DNA from: Epichloe hybrida
Taxonomy: Eukaryota; Ascomycota; Sordariomycetes; Hypocreales; Clavicipitaceae
Length of the DNA stretch: 64,000 nt
Direction of reading: 5' to 3'
Assembly: GCA_019022495.1 (NCBI GenBank)
Contig: JAFEKR010000011.1
Coordinates: 1,674,001 to 1,738,000, forward strand
Position numbers and translations under genes: made by a program
Notes under the pieces: generated by a model
Seen by the model: the letters and a program-made list of their open reading frames with translations, nothing else
Databases searched by the model: none
Told to the model about the DNA's origin: nothing
In this document: positions 48,101 to 56,862 of the stretch, in pieces
Layout: every line of letters begins with the position of its first letter
Position numbering within the stretch: position 1 is the first letter of the stretch

Positions 48101-50587
48101 TACTAACCTAAATAGCATCATAAGATATTTAAAGTGCCTATAGTAGTAATAAAATGCTATCTTCCACTTATTACCCTCGTGGATACATAGCTAGTAGTAT
48201 ACCTCTTAAAGATCTAGTAATATAAAAATCTTTACACTTACTAATTAATTAAGGATTTTAGAGATTAGTAGTAAAGGGGCCTTATTTTTAATAGTAATCC
48301 TATTAAGGCCCTTGTAATTTATATAAAGCCTTAATTTCCCTAATTTTTTCGGAATAAATAAAATCAGGGCTCCTACTAGGCTTATTAATCTTTTAATCCA
48401 CCCTTTCTCCTACGCACTTACTAGGTACTCCCTAAGCACTTCTAGCTCTTTTTTAGCTAGGTTATATATAAGTCCCTAGGGTGATTATTTTCCCTCTTCT
48501 AATTTAATTACATAAGTGTAACTACCTAATTCTAGAAGCTTACTAGCTAGCTCCTTTAAAAAATATATCTATAAATTCCGCGTACTTTTCTAGAATTTAC
48601 TATAGGGGTGTATTACTATCTATCTCTTATGTAAGCGCTACTAATTCTTTGCGAAATACTACCTAGAGTACTATTATGCTTCTTAGTTTTTTCTTCTTTA
48701 ATATATAGGCATATTCTACTGCTATTACTATAACTACGCTATAACTTAGGTTATTACTTATTACATTACCTATTAGTAAATTTTTATTAGTATCTTCTTC
48801 TATTACCTCTAGGTTAACTACCTTAATCTTTAGTAACGCTAGTAATAGCGTAATAGAAGACTACTTTACTACCTTATAAAGTTATTACTTACCTATAGTA
48901 AAAGTAATATAATCCTAGGTTATTAGAAACCTCTAGAAACCCTGCTTCTAGTCTATTACTATAGGTTTATATTCTAGGGTCTAGTCTATCCCTAGGAGCA
49001 TTCCCTCTCCTATATTAGTAATATAGTAGCTAACTTAGTAGACCTTTATATAGCCTATACTATCTTTTATCTTAACTAGTTTATATAAGATTCCCTAGTG
49101 TAGGATCTTATCCTTGCTTACGCTTTCTAGTGTTATCTCCGTTTTTTTTACATTCTTCTAATCCTATTTTAATAATAATTTAGGGTAGATTATTAAATAT
49201 TCCACGCCTATATTAAACAGCGCTAGCACTGCTAACTAGCGGTTATCTTACCATAAGAATACCTATATTCTTATTCTCTTATTTATAGGTTTTTTTATAG
49301 TAAGACTATTATCCTAGGCCTAAGCTAAACTAATTAGAATCTTATTTAAGTCTAAGGTTTTATTACTACTATTCTTATACTTCTTAGTAATATACTTATT
49401 ACTTTTATAGATTAAGTAATTTACTATGTTGTATCTATTTAAACTATATCTAGGGCTACTATATTTATAGCACTTAAATAGTCTCTAGCTTATACTAGGT
49501 TACTATAAGCTTTGCTATAAGTTATTTGTAGGGGAGCTAAAGCATTATCTTTTATTACTCCTACTCTCCTTATTATAGTTTCTATTATAATTACTTAATA
49601 TAAATATTATTATAACTTTAGCCTTTTTTCCTTAACCTTATAGGTAACTCTAAGATATTAGGAACTCTTAGCTAACTATATACTTCCTTATAATATTATT
49701 TAAGCTATTTAGAAAAATCACTATTCTTAAGCGTATAGGGATTTAGTTAGGTAATTTTACTTCTATCTTTATCTAAAGCCTTAGGAAAGATTAAAAAGAC
49801 TAATTACTTTTTTACCTAAGATTTAGTAGTATCCTAGTGGCTTCTAAGCACTATATATCTTTATCTATTACTCTAGTGTTTAGCTAGGACATGAATCTAT
49901 CCTAGGTGTAAGCTAAGTAGTTAACTAACTTATTTACTATTATATAATATATTCACTATTACTTTATATTATTAGCTAAGCAGCTACTAGTATATACTAC
50001 CTTTATTTTATTATCCTAAAAGGTTCTTAGGTCTAGCTAAAATAGTATATTTAAATCTACTAGGTATACCTATAGATTCTTATAGGTATTACCTTTATAT
50101 ATAGGTACCTTATACTATATCTTAATAAAGCTTTATAGGTATGTATTTACTACGAACTTAGTGTTAGGTAGGAAATCTAGGAATAGGGGAATTCTTTACA
50201 CATTTGTCTAAGGGGTAATTATAGGTCCTTTACCTAATCTAGCTAATTATAAGTTTACTTCTATTTCCTTAAGCTATGCTTCTATATCTAAGATCTCCTT
50301 TCTTATATAGGTATTTTATAGCTTAGCTTATATAACCTTATGTTACCTCTGTAGCTTATTTAAATTATTATTATTTCTAGATTTAGCATTACTATATTAG
50401 TTAGGTAGCGTCTGCTATACCCTCTTATATTCTATAGTTAGGGTGTTCTAGTTACTACCTAGGCGCTATAGAGTTAGGGCTTCCTTACTAGGTAGTGTAG
50501 GTATATTTTAGGTAAATATTCTATAGCTCCTTTATATTTAAATCTAGCTAATAGTCTATTTTCCCTAAAGGGTTTAAGAGTTTAACT
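45150..50587 (-). pseudogene. Gypsy-A copy 3 gag-pol with chromodomain, broken
   Basis: Mirror of the copy 2 polyprotein. The chromodomain region is at about 45290-45400, integrase about 45500-46800, RNase H about 47350-47700, and RT about 47730-48370 with catalytic box FYIIYLNNTLIY near 48003-48040 (both D are N). Protease and gag extend to about 50560. Stops are dense. The pattern of RIP changes differs from copy 2, so the two decayed at least partly independently. Confidence 0.85.
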
Positions 50588-50854
50588 TATTATAACTATA
50601 TTTAGGGAGATATAAATAGAGTAAAGGCTAAGGTTCTTAGTTATAGCTAGAGAGCTATTACTTAGGGGTAGGTATATAAAGGTCTTAAACTCTAACCTTC
50701 TATATCTCTTATAAGTAGTCCTTATCTAAATACCTTACTATACGCACGTAGCTATCTAGTAGCTACTTAGTTATCCGCGTAGGCTAAGGCTTACCCAAGG
50801 GCTCCGTCATATGACTGTCCTGTCCGCGACTCCCTAGCCTCCGTGCTCCTAACA
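50588..50854 (-). repeat. Gypsy-A copy 3, 5' LTR
   Basis: 267 bp. The first 190 bp are RIP-mutated (TATTATAACTATATTTAGGG), while the last 80 bp, from about 50775 (ATCCGCGTAGGCTAAGG), are unmutated and end CCGTGCTCCTAACA. The switch is abrupt. Confidence 0.95.
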
Positions 50855-50859
50855 AGTAT

Positions 50860-52156
50860 AGATTATTATTAGGATTACTATAAGTATTAATACGCTTAAA
50901 GAGTATATAGTATAACTAAGTAAACTAAGTAATACACTAGTAGCGTGTTAGTATATATATTAGTAGTAGGAAAGGGAGGATAAACCCTAGTATAGTCCTT
51001 ATTATTATATGTATAATAGGCGTATTTTATTAAGTTATTTATATAAGTTAGAAGTAATATATAGTAAGATAGTAGTAAAGTTATACTTAGAGAATTAGTA
51101 TATTAGGTTAGGATAGATTTGCCCTTAATAATATATTATAGCTTTATACTATTTTTATCTTTAGGTATAATAGCCTATATTATAACTTACTATATATAGT
51201 AAATATAGGGAATTTTTATTTTACTAGTATTACTAGCTATAAGTTAGTAAGGTAAGCACTAGGGGGACCTAGATATTATACTTATATAGAAATTTTAGAA
51301 GCTAAATATTTCTTACTAGGAGACTTTAAAAGGGATATTATAGGAGTTTTTAAAATAAAAGGAAGTAGTAGTAGTAAAGTAGTTACTTATATTAAAGATA
51401 TTATTAACTACTAGTAAGTTAGTAATAATATACTATAAGAAACTTATAAGTAAAAGGTAAGCTACTAATATTTTAGTGTTTAAGAGGATTTAGATATTTT
51501 AGATAAGAATAGATATAAATAATAAAGTAATACTATAGGATATTAGTAATTACTATAAGAGAAGCTATAAAACTACTAGCTTATAGGTAAGGGTAACTTA
51601 TAATACTAAGGGAGAATATAGAGGGAAGAAAAGTATATAAAAGTAAGAGAAAGTAAGCCTTTTTTATATTAGCCCTAGACCCCTAAGTAATTTATATGCT
51701 ATATATAGCTAATCTAGGAATTATAATATTTATAGTTATAGCTACTACTAGTAAATACGTATACTAGCTATAAACTCCTAGCGAGATTAATATAATATCC
51801 CTAATATTAGATAAGAAGTTATTTATTTTAAATAGCGTATATTACCCTAACTATTTAACCTAATTATAAAACTTAATATAAGTAGTCTGCTTACTTAGCG
51901 CTAATAACTTACTAGATAGAGGTATGTATATTAGAGGTAATAAAGTAATAAGTATGTAGCTATCTATAATCTAGATATCATAAGGAAGATTACCTAGGTC
52001 CTAATAATATTAGCCTTATTATTTAAAGCGAATATAATACCACACACTAATAGTGTAGCTAGTAATATAGACATTACTATAGGTTATGCGTAGTAAATAT
52101 ATACTAGCTAAGTAGCTTTTTATAATTAAGGATAATTATATATTAGGGGGGTAGTA
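50860..52156 (+). other. Gypsy-A copy 2, 3' tail, second part
   Basis: Continues 42431-43033 after the nested copy 3. No gene. It ends in a polypurine tract (TATTAGGGGGGTAG, 52141-52154) right before the 3' LTR. Confidence 0.8.
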
Positions 52157-52423
52157 TATTAGGAGCACGGAGGCTAGGGAGTTGTGAATAGGATAGTTAC
52201 ATAATAGAGCCCTTAGGTAAGCCTTAGCTTACGTGAATAACTAAGTAGCTACTAGATAGCTATGTGTGCGTAGTAAGGTATTTAGATAAGGATTGCTTAT
52301 AAGAGATATAAAAGGTTAGAGTTTAAGACCTTTATGTACCTACCCCTAAGTAGTAGCTCTCTAGCTATAACTAAGAACCTTAGCCTTTACTCCGTTTATA
52401 TCTCCCCGAACACAGTCGTAACA
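52157..52423 (+). repeat. Gypsy-A copy 2, 3' LTR
   Basis: 267 bp, beginning TATTAGGAGCACGGAGG and ending CAGTCGTAACA. The 5' half and a few central bases are RIP-altered and the last 60 bp are nearly clean, the opposite of its partner at 36698-36964. Confidence 0.95.
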
Positions 52424-52428
52424 CATAG

Positions 52429-52973
52429 ATGCTTTACTTAGTAATAATCCTAAGACTCGGAAGTTAACGTAAGGCTATGTCTTTATTATATATAGCACTA
52501 TGATTAATTAGAAGTCTAGAAGGTAATATTATATAATAACTTCAAGCATAGAAGCAGAGCTCTTTGCCTTGAATTACAGTGTAAAAGAGCGTATTTCTCT
52601 TAGTAGGCTGCTTCGCAATATTAATATATACGTTCTGCTGCTCTTAATTTTCTATTATAACAATAAGTAAACAATCTAGATTACTAAACATATAGAAGGA
52701 AGGCTTTAAACTAGCCTTAAGCACCTTAATATAAATCAGATGTGAATTTAAGAGCAGTGTGCAATAGGTAATATTAAGGTAAATTAGATAAAGACCTCTA
52801 AGATACTTATAAATAGCTTTATAAAGCCTCTATTAGGTTAAATACATAGGGACTTTTACTATAGAATTAGTATAAGGGAGATTCCTACCTAATTATAACA
52901 CTAGAGATTATTTATAATCTCTTCCTATACCTTAGATTATTAGCTTTAATAGTTATCTTAGCTATAGGGGGTA
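52429..52973 (+). pseudogene. Copia-1 RNase H (C-terminal part of pol) and polypurine tract
   Basis: Continuation of the Copia-1 polyprotein after the Gypsy-A insert. The motif KAELFALNYSVKERISL-type (about 52540-52600) matches the end of Copia RNase H, followed by a short untranslated piece. A purine run TATAGGGGGTA (52963-52973) immediately before the 3' LTR is the likely plus-strand primer. Confidence 0.8.
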
Positions 52974-53191
52974 TATTAGGAAGAGCTCCCTAAAGCATTA
53001 GATATGTAAGTAAGGGGCGCGTATTAACTAGGATAAGATATTAGTAAAGATAAATATATTAGAAGTACCTCTGTAAACTAGTTATTACCAGAGCGCACTA
53101 TGTACCCTTTAGGTAAAAGTCGGCTACTGTCTGCACCTCTGATTAATCAAATTGAACACTTTTCATCATCTATCTACACCCCTACCTAACA
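52974..53191 (+). repeat. Copia-1 3' LTR
   Basis: 218 bp, pairing with 32057-32276; two bases shorter near AGGTAAAAGTCGG. The start is RIP-altered (TATTAGGAAGAGC) and the last 100 bp are clean (ends CCTACCTAACA). It is followed by the ATTAC duplication and two more ATTAC-like units. Confidence 0.95.
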
Positions 53192-53214
53192 ATTACATTA
53201 CATTACATGCTCTG

Positions 53215-54080
53215 TACTTTACTAACTAACTCTTAGGCTTTCCTTAACTACTATATCTCTAAGCTAGGGAGTCCCTAGGCTTTCTTTAGGACTACCTTAT
53301 TTATAATCTATTATAAGCTTATAATAAGCTATATTATATAGTTATTTATTCCCTCTTTATTATATAAGTCTAGTGTGTTTTTAGGCTAGAGTCTAATTAT
53401 AGCCTTTACCTTTATATATAGTTAGTTTATAGCTCCCTATATATATCTAAGGACCTAGGGGATAGCTTCCTACTATTTATTAAAGATTTTAATTAGCTAT
53501 GGGATATAGTTAAATCTAGGGATATCTTTAGTATTATTATAGTAAACTCTAATGTCTAGCGTAGCCTATACTAGATTAATAGTGCTATCTTTATTATCTT
53601 TATATTATCTTATAGGTTTACCTTAAGGTATAATAAGTTTAAGCCTTTACTAGTCTATAAACTTTAGTAATTTATTTGCTTTATTAGTTTTCCTATCTAG
53701 CTTATCCTAAAGGGGGTGCTTTTAGTTAAAGTTACTTATAAATACGCTTTAGTTATAGGGCTTTTCTAGGTTAATTATATAAATAAGGGTGTTCTAGTTA
53801 TTACTATATCCCTCTAAGTAAAGGGAGTAAATATTAACTCCTTATAGTTTTACTAGCGACTAGTTAGTTTCTCCCTAGGCTAACCACGACCCTGCTCCGT
53901 GTTTCTTGTTTATGTATACATATGTAATATACTTAGACCTAGTAAGCTTTAGTGAATATATAAGGGCCCTGAAGCCTCTTTCCTAGCTATTCCTTGTTCT
54001 CACAAATTTTTAATTCTAGCACGTAATAGCTTTATAGATTTAAAGCTTATAATAAGCTTCCTCCTTTTCCTCGTTAAACT
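53215..54080. other. Decayed repeat bordering the gene island, with an LTR-B-like end
   Basis: AT-rich and stop-filled from 53215 to about 53880, of unknown family. At about 53930-54003 the sequence is the reverse complement of the outer half of the Gypsy-B LTR (ACTTAGACCTAGTAAGCTTT ... ATTCCTTGTTCTCACA). It is diverged enough to be a related rather than identical family. This looks like the right-hand LTR end of an old element, with 54004 as its outer boundary. Composition rises to normal from about 54080. Confidence 0.5.
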
Positions 54081-54383
54081 CCTAGATAGTAATTTTACAT
54101 TGTCTTCTCTCTTCATCGCTCTTTGCCACCTAATCACTCCATAGTTATGACCGAAGAGCCTACAGCTTTTGCTAGCTAGCGACTAGCTCCCCTTGTTTTT
54201 CAATAGTCTCGACTTCTCTGCGTAACACTAGCCAGGGGGGGAGGCTTGTCGGCGTGTCCCTCGTGCAGGTCCTACTATGACCTTGAGTAACTGTCGTTGA
54301 TGCCGAGGCCCCTGTCTTGTGATATCGCCTGTGAAGCTAATGAGGGCGGATGATAAGCTGCTGAGCAAGCAGTCCGTACTGCG

Positions 54384-54390
54384 TATAAGT
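54384..54390 (+). promoter_or_regulatory. TATA-like box of the 115-aa secreted protein gene
   Basis: TATAAGT lies 165 bp before the ATG at 54555. A pyrimidine-rich stretch (CTCCCTCCTTCTCTGCCCCTC, about 54522-54542) directly precedes the start codon, as is common for fungal leaders. Function is inferred. Confidence 0.4.
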
Positions 54391-54554
54391 ACGGAGTGGT
54401 CCATGAACAAGGAAGGTGCAGATTCTATAACCCAACGTTGTCTATATTTCAAACATCTGACGCAGAACACGCACGTCACTGTTACCACACAACTCCACCA
54501 AAACCGACCAGACCAGAACAACTCCCTCCTTCTCTGCCCCTCACTATAACTACT

Positions 54555-54902
54555 ATGCAAATCCTTACATTGGCAATCCTGGCCGCTGCTTTCGCTGGAC
54601 GGACGCTGGCGAAGTGCCGCCAGCTACAGCATGAACCTAGATACCAAGACGCTGGCCAGTGCAACCTGAAGCAAGATAATGTGTACTACTGCGGTGATAA
54701 GGGGACAACGGTTGTTCATAAGCAAGGCCAGCTTATGGTACGGGCTGGGAGTGTTGATTCGATAGTTCGGATTACGTGTAACGGTCAGATCTTTCTGTAC
54801 TTCTGCCCTGCTAGAGAGTCGGAGCGTTTTAGGGAGCCAAACTGCAAGGGGACGGTCTACAAGGTGGAGAGCGCCACGGTTCAAGGTTCACCCCCTAATT
54901 GA
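54555..54902 (+). CDS. Small secreted cysteine-rich protein, 115 aa (candidate effector)
   Basis: Not recognised as a named family. The start is the ATG at 54555, not the in-frame one at 54396, because only from here does the protein begin with a classic signal peptide (MQILTLAILAAAFAGRTLA, cleavage expected after residue 19). The longer form would bury it behind a hydrophilic, low-quality leader. The mature part is about 96 residues with six cysteines at 21, 36, 46, 75, 84 and 97, enough for three disulfides, spacing C-14-C-9-C-28-C-8-C-12-C. No transmembrane segment, GPI signal or intron. Predicted to be exported from the fungus. It lies in the only GC-balanced stretch, between transposon blocks, with codon use unlike the RIP-damaged surroundings. 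Architecture and setting fit a pathogen effector, but a defence or adhesion role is equally possible; function is not shown. Confidence 0.75.
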   Translation: MQILTLAILAAAFAGRTLAKCRQLQHEPRYQDAGQCNLKQDNVYYCGDKGTTVVHKQGQLMVRAGSVDSIVRITCNGQIFLYFCPARESERFREPNCKGTVYKVESATVQGSPPN

Positions 54903-55723
54903 TTTTACACAACTATACATACAAGCCCCACGCGGGGCGGCTACTATCAGCTCTAAGTGGCTACTACTGGTGGATCTGTTAGGGGTGCTATAGGGTTATT
55001 TACGCTAGTAAGAGGTACAAAATAGCCCTTATAAAATATACCTATACGGATCCGTAATAAGGGACTCCTTATCTCTCTTAGTGCTACGCTAGGCCTTGGT
55101 TTGGCATGTTATTAGCCTGTTACCCCTAGTTATGGATGTACTCATGTAAAATCAAACAGGGGGTGGACTGTAGACGTGTTTACATATTATTCCGCTATAC
55201 AGATTATTATGGACGTACTAGTTCAATATATTGCGTCCGTCCCTGGCTTGACATCCTTTTCCTGCGGCCACAGCATTACTTGTATTCAGCTTCATTGCTC
55301 ACGTGAGGAAGCTGATTCAGCGGGAATGGAATCAGCCTCGAAGAAGTACTTGCTTCTTGCGGGTTGATGTCTGTGGACGTACAGTACATGCCTTTCCAGG
55401 AGATCTGAACGTACGGGGGTCTCACTCTGTGCTATCATGTCTATCCAAGTGCATCGTTTGTCTTCTCCGTTAAAAAGGCGGGGGAGGGGGAATAGAACAG
55501 CCTTTTCGATGCTCGGCGGTAACAACAATGGTGATTCCGCCACAGGAGGGGATGACAACACGAAGGCTTCTATGACATGGCAAATGCTGAAAAAGCCGTC
55601 ATGCCTGAGTGGCACCCCCTTCAGTCTTGCAGTAGCTTTAGCTCTCCCGGATAAAGATAAAAGTCCCTCCAAGTAGCGGCTGCGGCTGGAGAAGGGGTTT
55701 TTATTTTATTTTATTCTTTCCAG
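54903..55723. other. Inter-gene part of the island, no supported gene
   Basis: Begins with the 3' flank of the secreted-protein gene, including a compact hairpin GCCCCACGCGGGGC (54925-54938) that could shape the transcript end. 54960-55170 is moderately AT-rich and may be an old repeat edge. 55292-55676 has overlapping open frames on both strands (126 and 79 codons), but neither has a signal peptide, a domain or consistent composition, so I call neither. The stretch ends with a pyrimidine run and TTTCCAG at 55717-55723, a good 3' splice-site match. Confidence 0.4.
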
Positions 55724-56094
55724 ATTGAGAGGGATGCGTCGACAATTCCCATGGCCGCATCAACAAGTGCGTTTGGTGTCCCGGAGACCACTGCATACAA
55801 TATCACCACGACTCTCAAAGACGGAGCTTTTCCGAAGTACGGGCCGGGCTTGCTTTCCATCCCCGGTTGTCAAGGACGGCGCTCGCTCGCTGTCTTGCCA
55901 GTACATACGGCAAAGACGGCAGGGATAGTAAACTGTCTGGAACTATCAAGTGCGACAAATGTTCCAAGTCGGGAGGATGATTCGAGGGGCTTCTGAATCT
56001 CTCAGAGCAGATCAAGGACTTTCACTTCACATGGGTGCATCGCCAGGACCAGCCAGGTAAGAAATATGTGACTTTTGCCGGAACAGCGACTTGA
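55724..56094 (+). pseudogene. Possible decayed gene with splice-like borders
   Basis: Not recognised. GC-rich, with all three plus frames open for 200 bp from 55729. The frame with the most protein-like content reads GCVDNSHGRINKCVWCPGDH, later SGTIKCDKCSKSGG. It then meets a single TGA at 55978 and continues FEGLLNLSEQIKDFHFTWVH to a stop at 56092. It is preceded by a pyrimidine tract with TTTCCAG (ends 55723). It also contains CCAG/GTAAGA at 56056/56057, a consensus 5' splice site, followed by CTAACTAACTAG (56110-56121), a good branch point and acceptor, for an intron of about 65 bp. Together these suggest an exon of a gene now carrying a stop, or a mis-read frame. Cysteine pairs hint at a metal-binding or secreted fold. 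Low certainty. Confidence 0.3.
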
Positions 56095-56323
56095 AAGAGG
56101 GCCGAACAACTAACTAACTAGTAAAGTAAGAATAGTAGATCCAATACATGTTCACAAATCTTGACAAATTCTCATCAATTCAACTCCGTCTGCTCGGCTT
56201 TCTTGCAGCACATCATCAAGCCAAAATATCATCTGACACTGTCACCACATGTTCCACTTGCGGGTAGAAGCGGTGGTTTCCCCCGGAGGACAGTGAAAGC
56301 AATGACTGCGAAGAAAGACGAAT

Positions 56324-56563
56324 TCAGGTCCCTACTTTTCCGCAATTATAGCTGCACCTGACATGGGGGTAGTCGTCGGGACATTCGCACACTATATAGA
56401 TAAAGTGGTGCTTACAATTTGCCTCTGGCTTGATGCAGCCATGAAAGTCGTTCACACAGCCGGTGTTCCACCAATTCGAATTAAAAGGCTGGCACCTCTT
56501 CGAACTGGCTGTGGCGGTCTGGGCCATGAAGACTCCAACAAGAAAAAGCATTGCCAGCTCCAT
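56324..56563 (-). CDS. Small secreted cysteine-rich protein, 79 aa (candidate effector)
   Basis: Not recognised as a named family. Starts at the ATG at 56561-56563; an in-frame Met at residue 5 is a possible alternative. The signal peptide is MELAMLFLVGVFMAQTATA (cleavage after about residue 19). The next residues are SSKR, a dibasic Kex2-type site just before the first cysteine. The mature peptide of about 56-60 residues carries eight cysteines at 24, 36, 43, 50, 59, 61, 70 and 74, enough for four disulfides, including a C-x-C pair and a WW at 31-32. No further hydrophobic segment. It stops at 56324-56326. Single exon. It converges with the gene at 54555 from the other side of the island. 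Only 79 bp separate its start from the LTR of a Copia-1 copy, which could supply or disturb its promoter. Secretion is well supported; function is not. Confidence 0.72.
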   Translation of the reverse strand: MELAMLFLVGVFMAQTATASSKRCQPFNSNWWNTGCVNDFHGCIKPEANCKHHFIYIVCECPDDYPHVRCSYNCGKVGT

Positions 56564-56607
56564 GATCTAGAATTCTAGGGTCAGCGCAGCCTCGTCGGGC
56601 GCCCGGG

Positions 56608-56635
56608 GGTACTTGGTACTTGGTACTTGGTACTT
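56608..56635. repeat. Four tandem GGTACTT units upstream of the 79-aa gene
   Basis: Exact (GGTACTT)x4 starting 45 bp before the start codon and ending 7 bp before the Copia-1 LTR. It lies in what must be the core promoter or leader of the minus-strand gene. It may be a regulatory repeat or chance slippage. Confidence 0.85.
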
Positions 56636-56642
56636 ACATAGT

Positions 56643-56862
56643 TGTCAGGTAGGGGTGTAGATAGATGATGAAAAGTGTTCAATTTGATCAATCAGAGGTG
56701 CAGACAACAGCCGACTTTTGTACCTAAAGAGTATATAGTGCGCTATAGTAATAACTAGTCTACGGAGGTACTTCTAATATATTTATCTCTACTAATATCT
56801 TATCCTAGTTAATACGCGCCCCTTGCCTATATATCTAATGCTTTAGGGAGCTTTTCCTTATA
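56643..56862 (-). repeat. Copia-1 minus copy, 3' LTR
   Basis: 220 bp. The first 65 bp (TGTCAGGTAGGGGTGTAGAT...) are clean and the rest is RIP-altered, ending TTCCTTATA. It faces the promoter of the 79-aa gene and is transcribed, if at all, away from it on the same strand. Confidence 0.93.

Larger units (their letters stand above)
43034..50854 (-). mobile_element. Gypsy-A copy 3, minus strand, nested in copy 2
   Basis: Complete 7821-bp element with LTRs of exactly 267 bp each (43034-43300 and 50588-50854) and a perfect duplication AGTAT (43029-43033 and 50855-50859). It inserted in opposite orientation into the 3' tail of its own sister. Within its own body, near 44605, the same tail sequence is found uninterrupted with a single AGTAT, which gives the empty site directly. 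Confidence 0.97.
36698..52423 (+). mobile_element. Gypsy-A copy 2, plus strand, nested in Copia-1
   Basis: Full-length Gypsy with 267-bp LTRs at 36698-36964 and 52157-52423 and a perfect 5-bp duplication CATAG (36693-36697 and 52424-52428). It is split by Gypsy-A copy 3 (43034-50854), and without that insert it is about 7.9 kb. The insertion point is in the Copia-1 RNase H region, and the minus-strand Copia-1 shows the empty site. It has a chromodomain at the end of the integrase, so it belongs to the chromovirus type of Gypsy. Confidence 0.95.
32057..53191 (+). mobile_element. Copia-1 plus-strand copy (outer element of the right nest)
   Basis: Full-length Copia with LTRs of 220 bp (32057-32276) and 218 bp (52974-53191), flanked by the perfect duplication ATTAC (32052-32056 and 53192-53196). 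The target was itself an ATTAC repeat. After removing the nested Gypsy-A (36698-52428) its length is about 5.4 kb, normal for a fungal Copia. The minus-strand copy at 56643-60276 shows the same sequence without the Gypsy insert (around 57390-57425). All coding parts are RIP-damaged. Confidence 0.95.

Noticed and set aside
54396..54554. In-frame extension of the 115-aa protein by 53 residues
   Set aside because: It would place a hydrophilic segment ahead of a textbook signal peptide, and it overlaps the likely promoter and pyrimidine-rich leader.
54228..54884. Minus-strand frames of 60-110 codons over the 115-aa gene and its upstream region
   Set aside because: Antisense shadows of the secreted-protein gene or of its promoter, with no domain.
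55292..55676. Overlapping frames of 126 (minus) and 79 (plus) codons
   Set aside because: No domain, signal peptide or consistent context for either; overlapping in a GC-rich stretch where open frames are expected by chance. Left as possible leader or promoter sequence.
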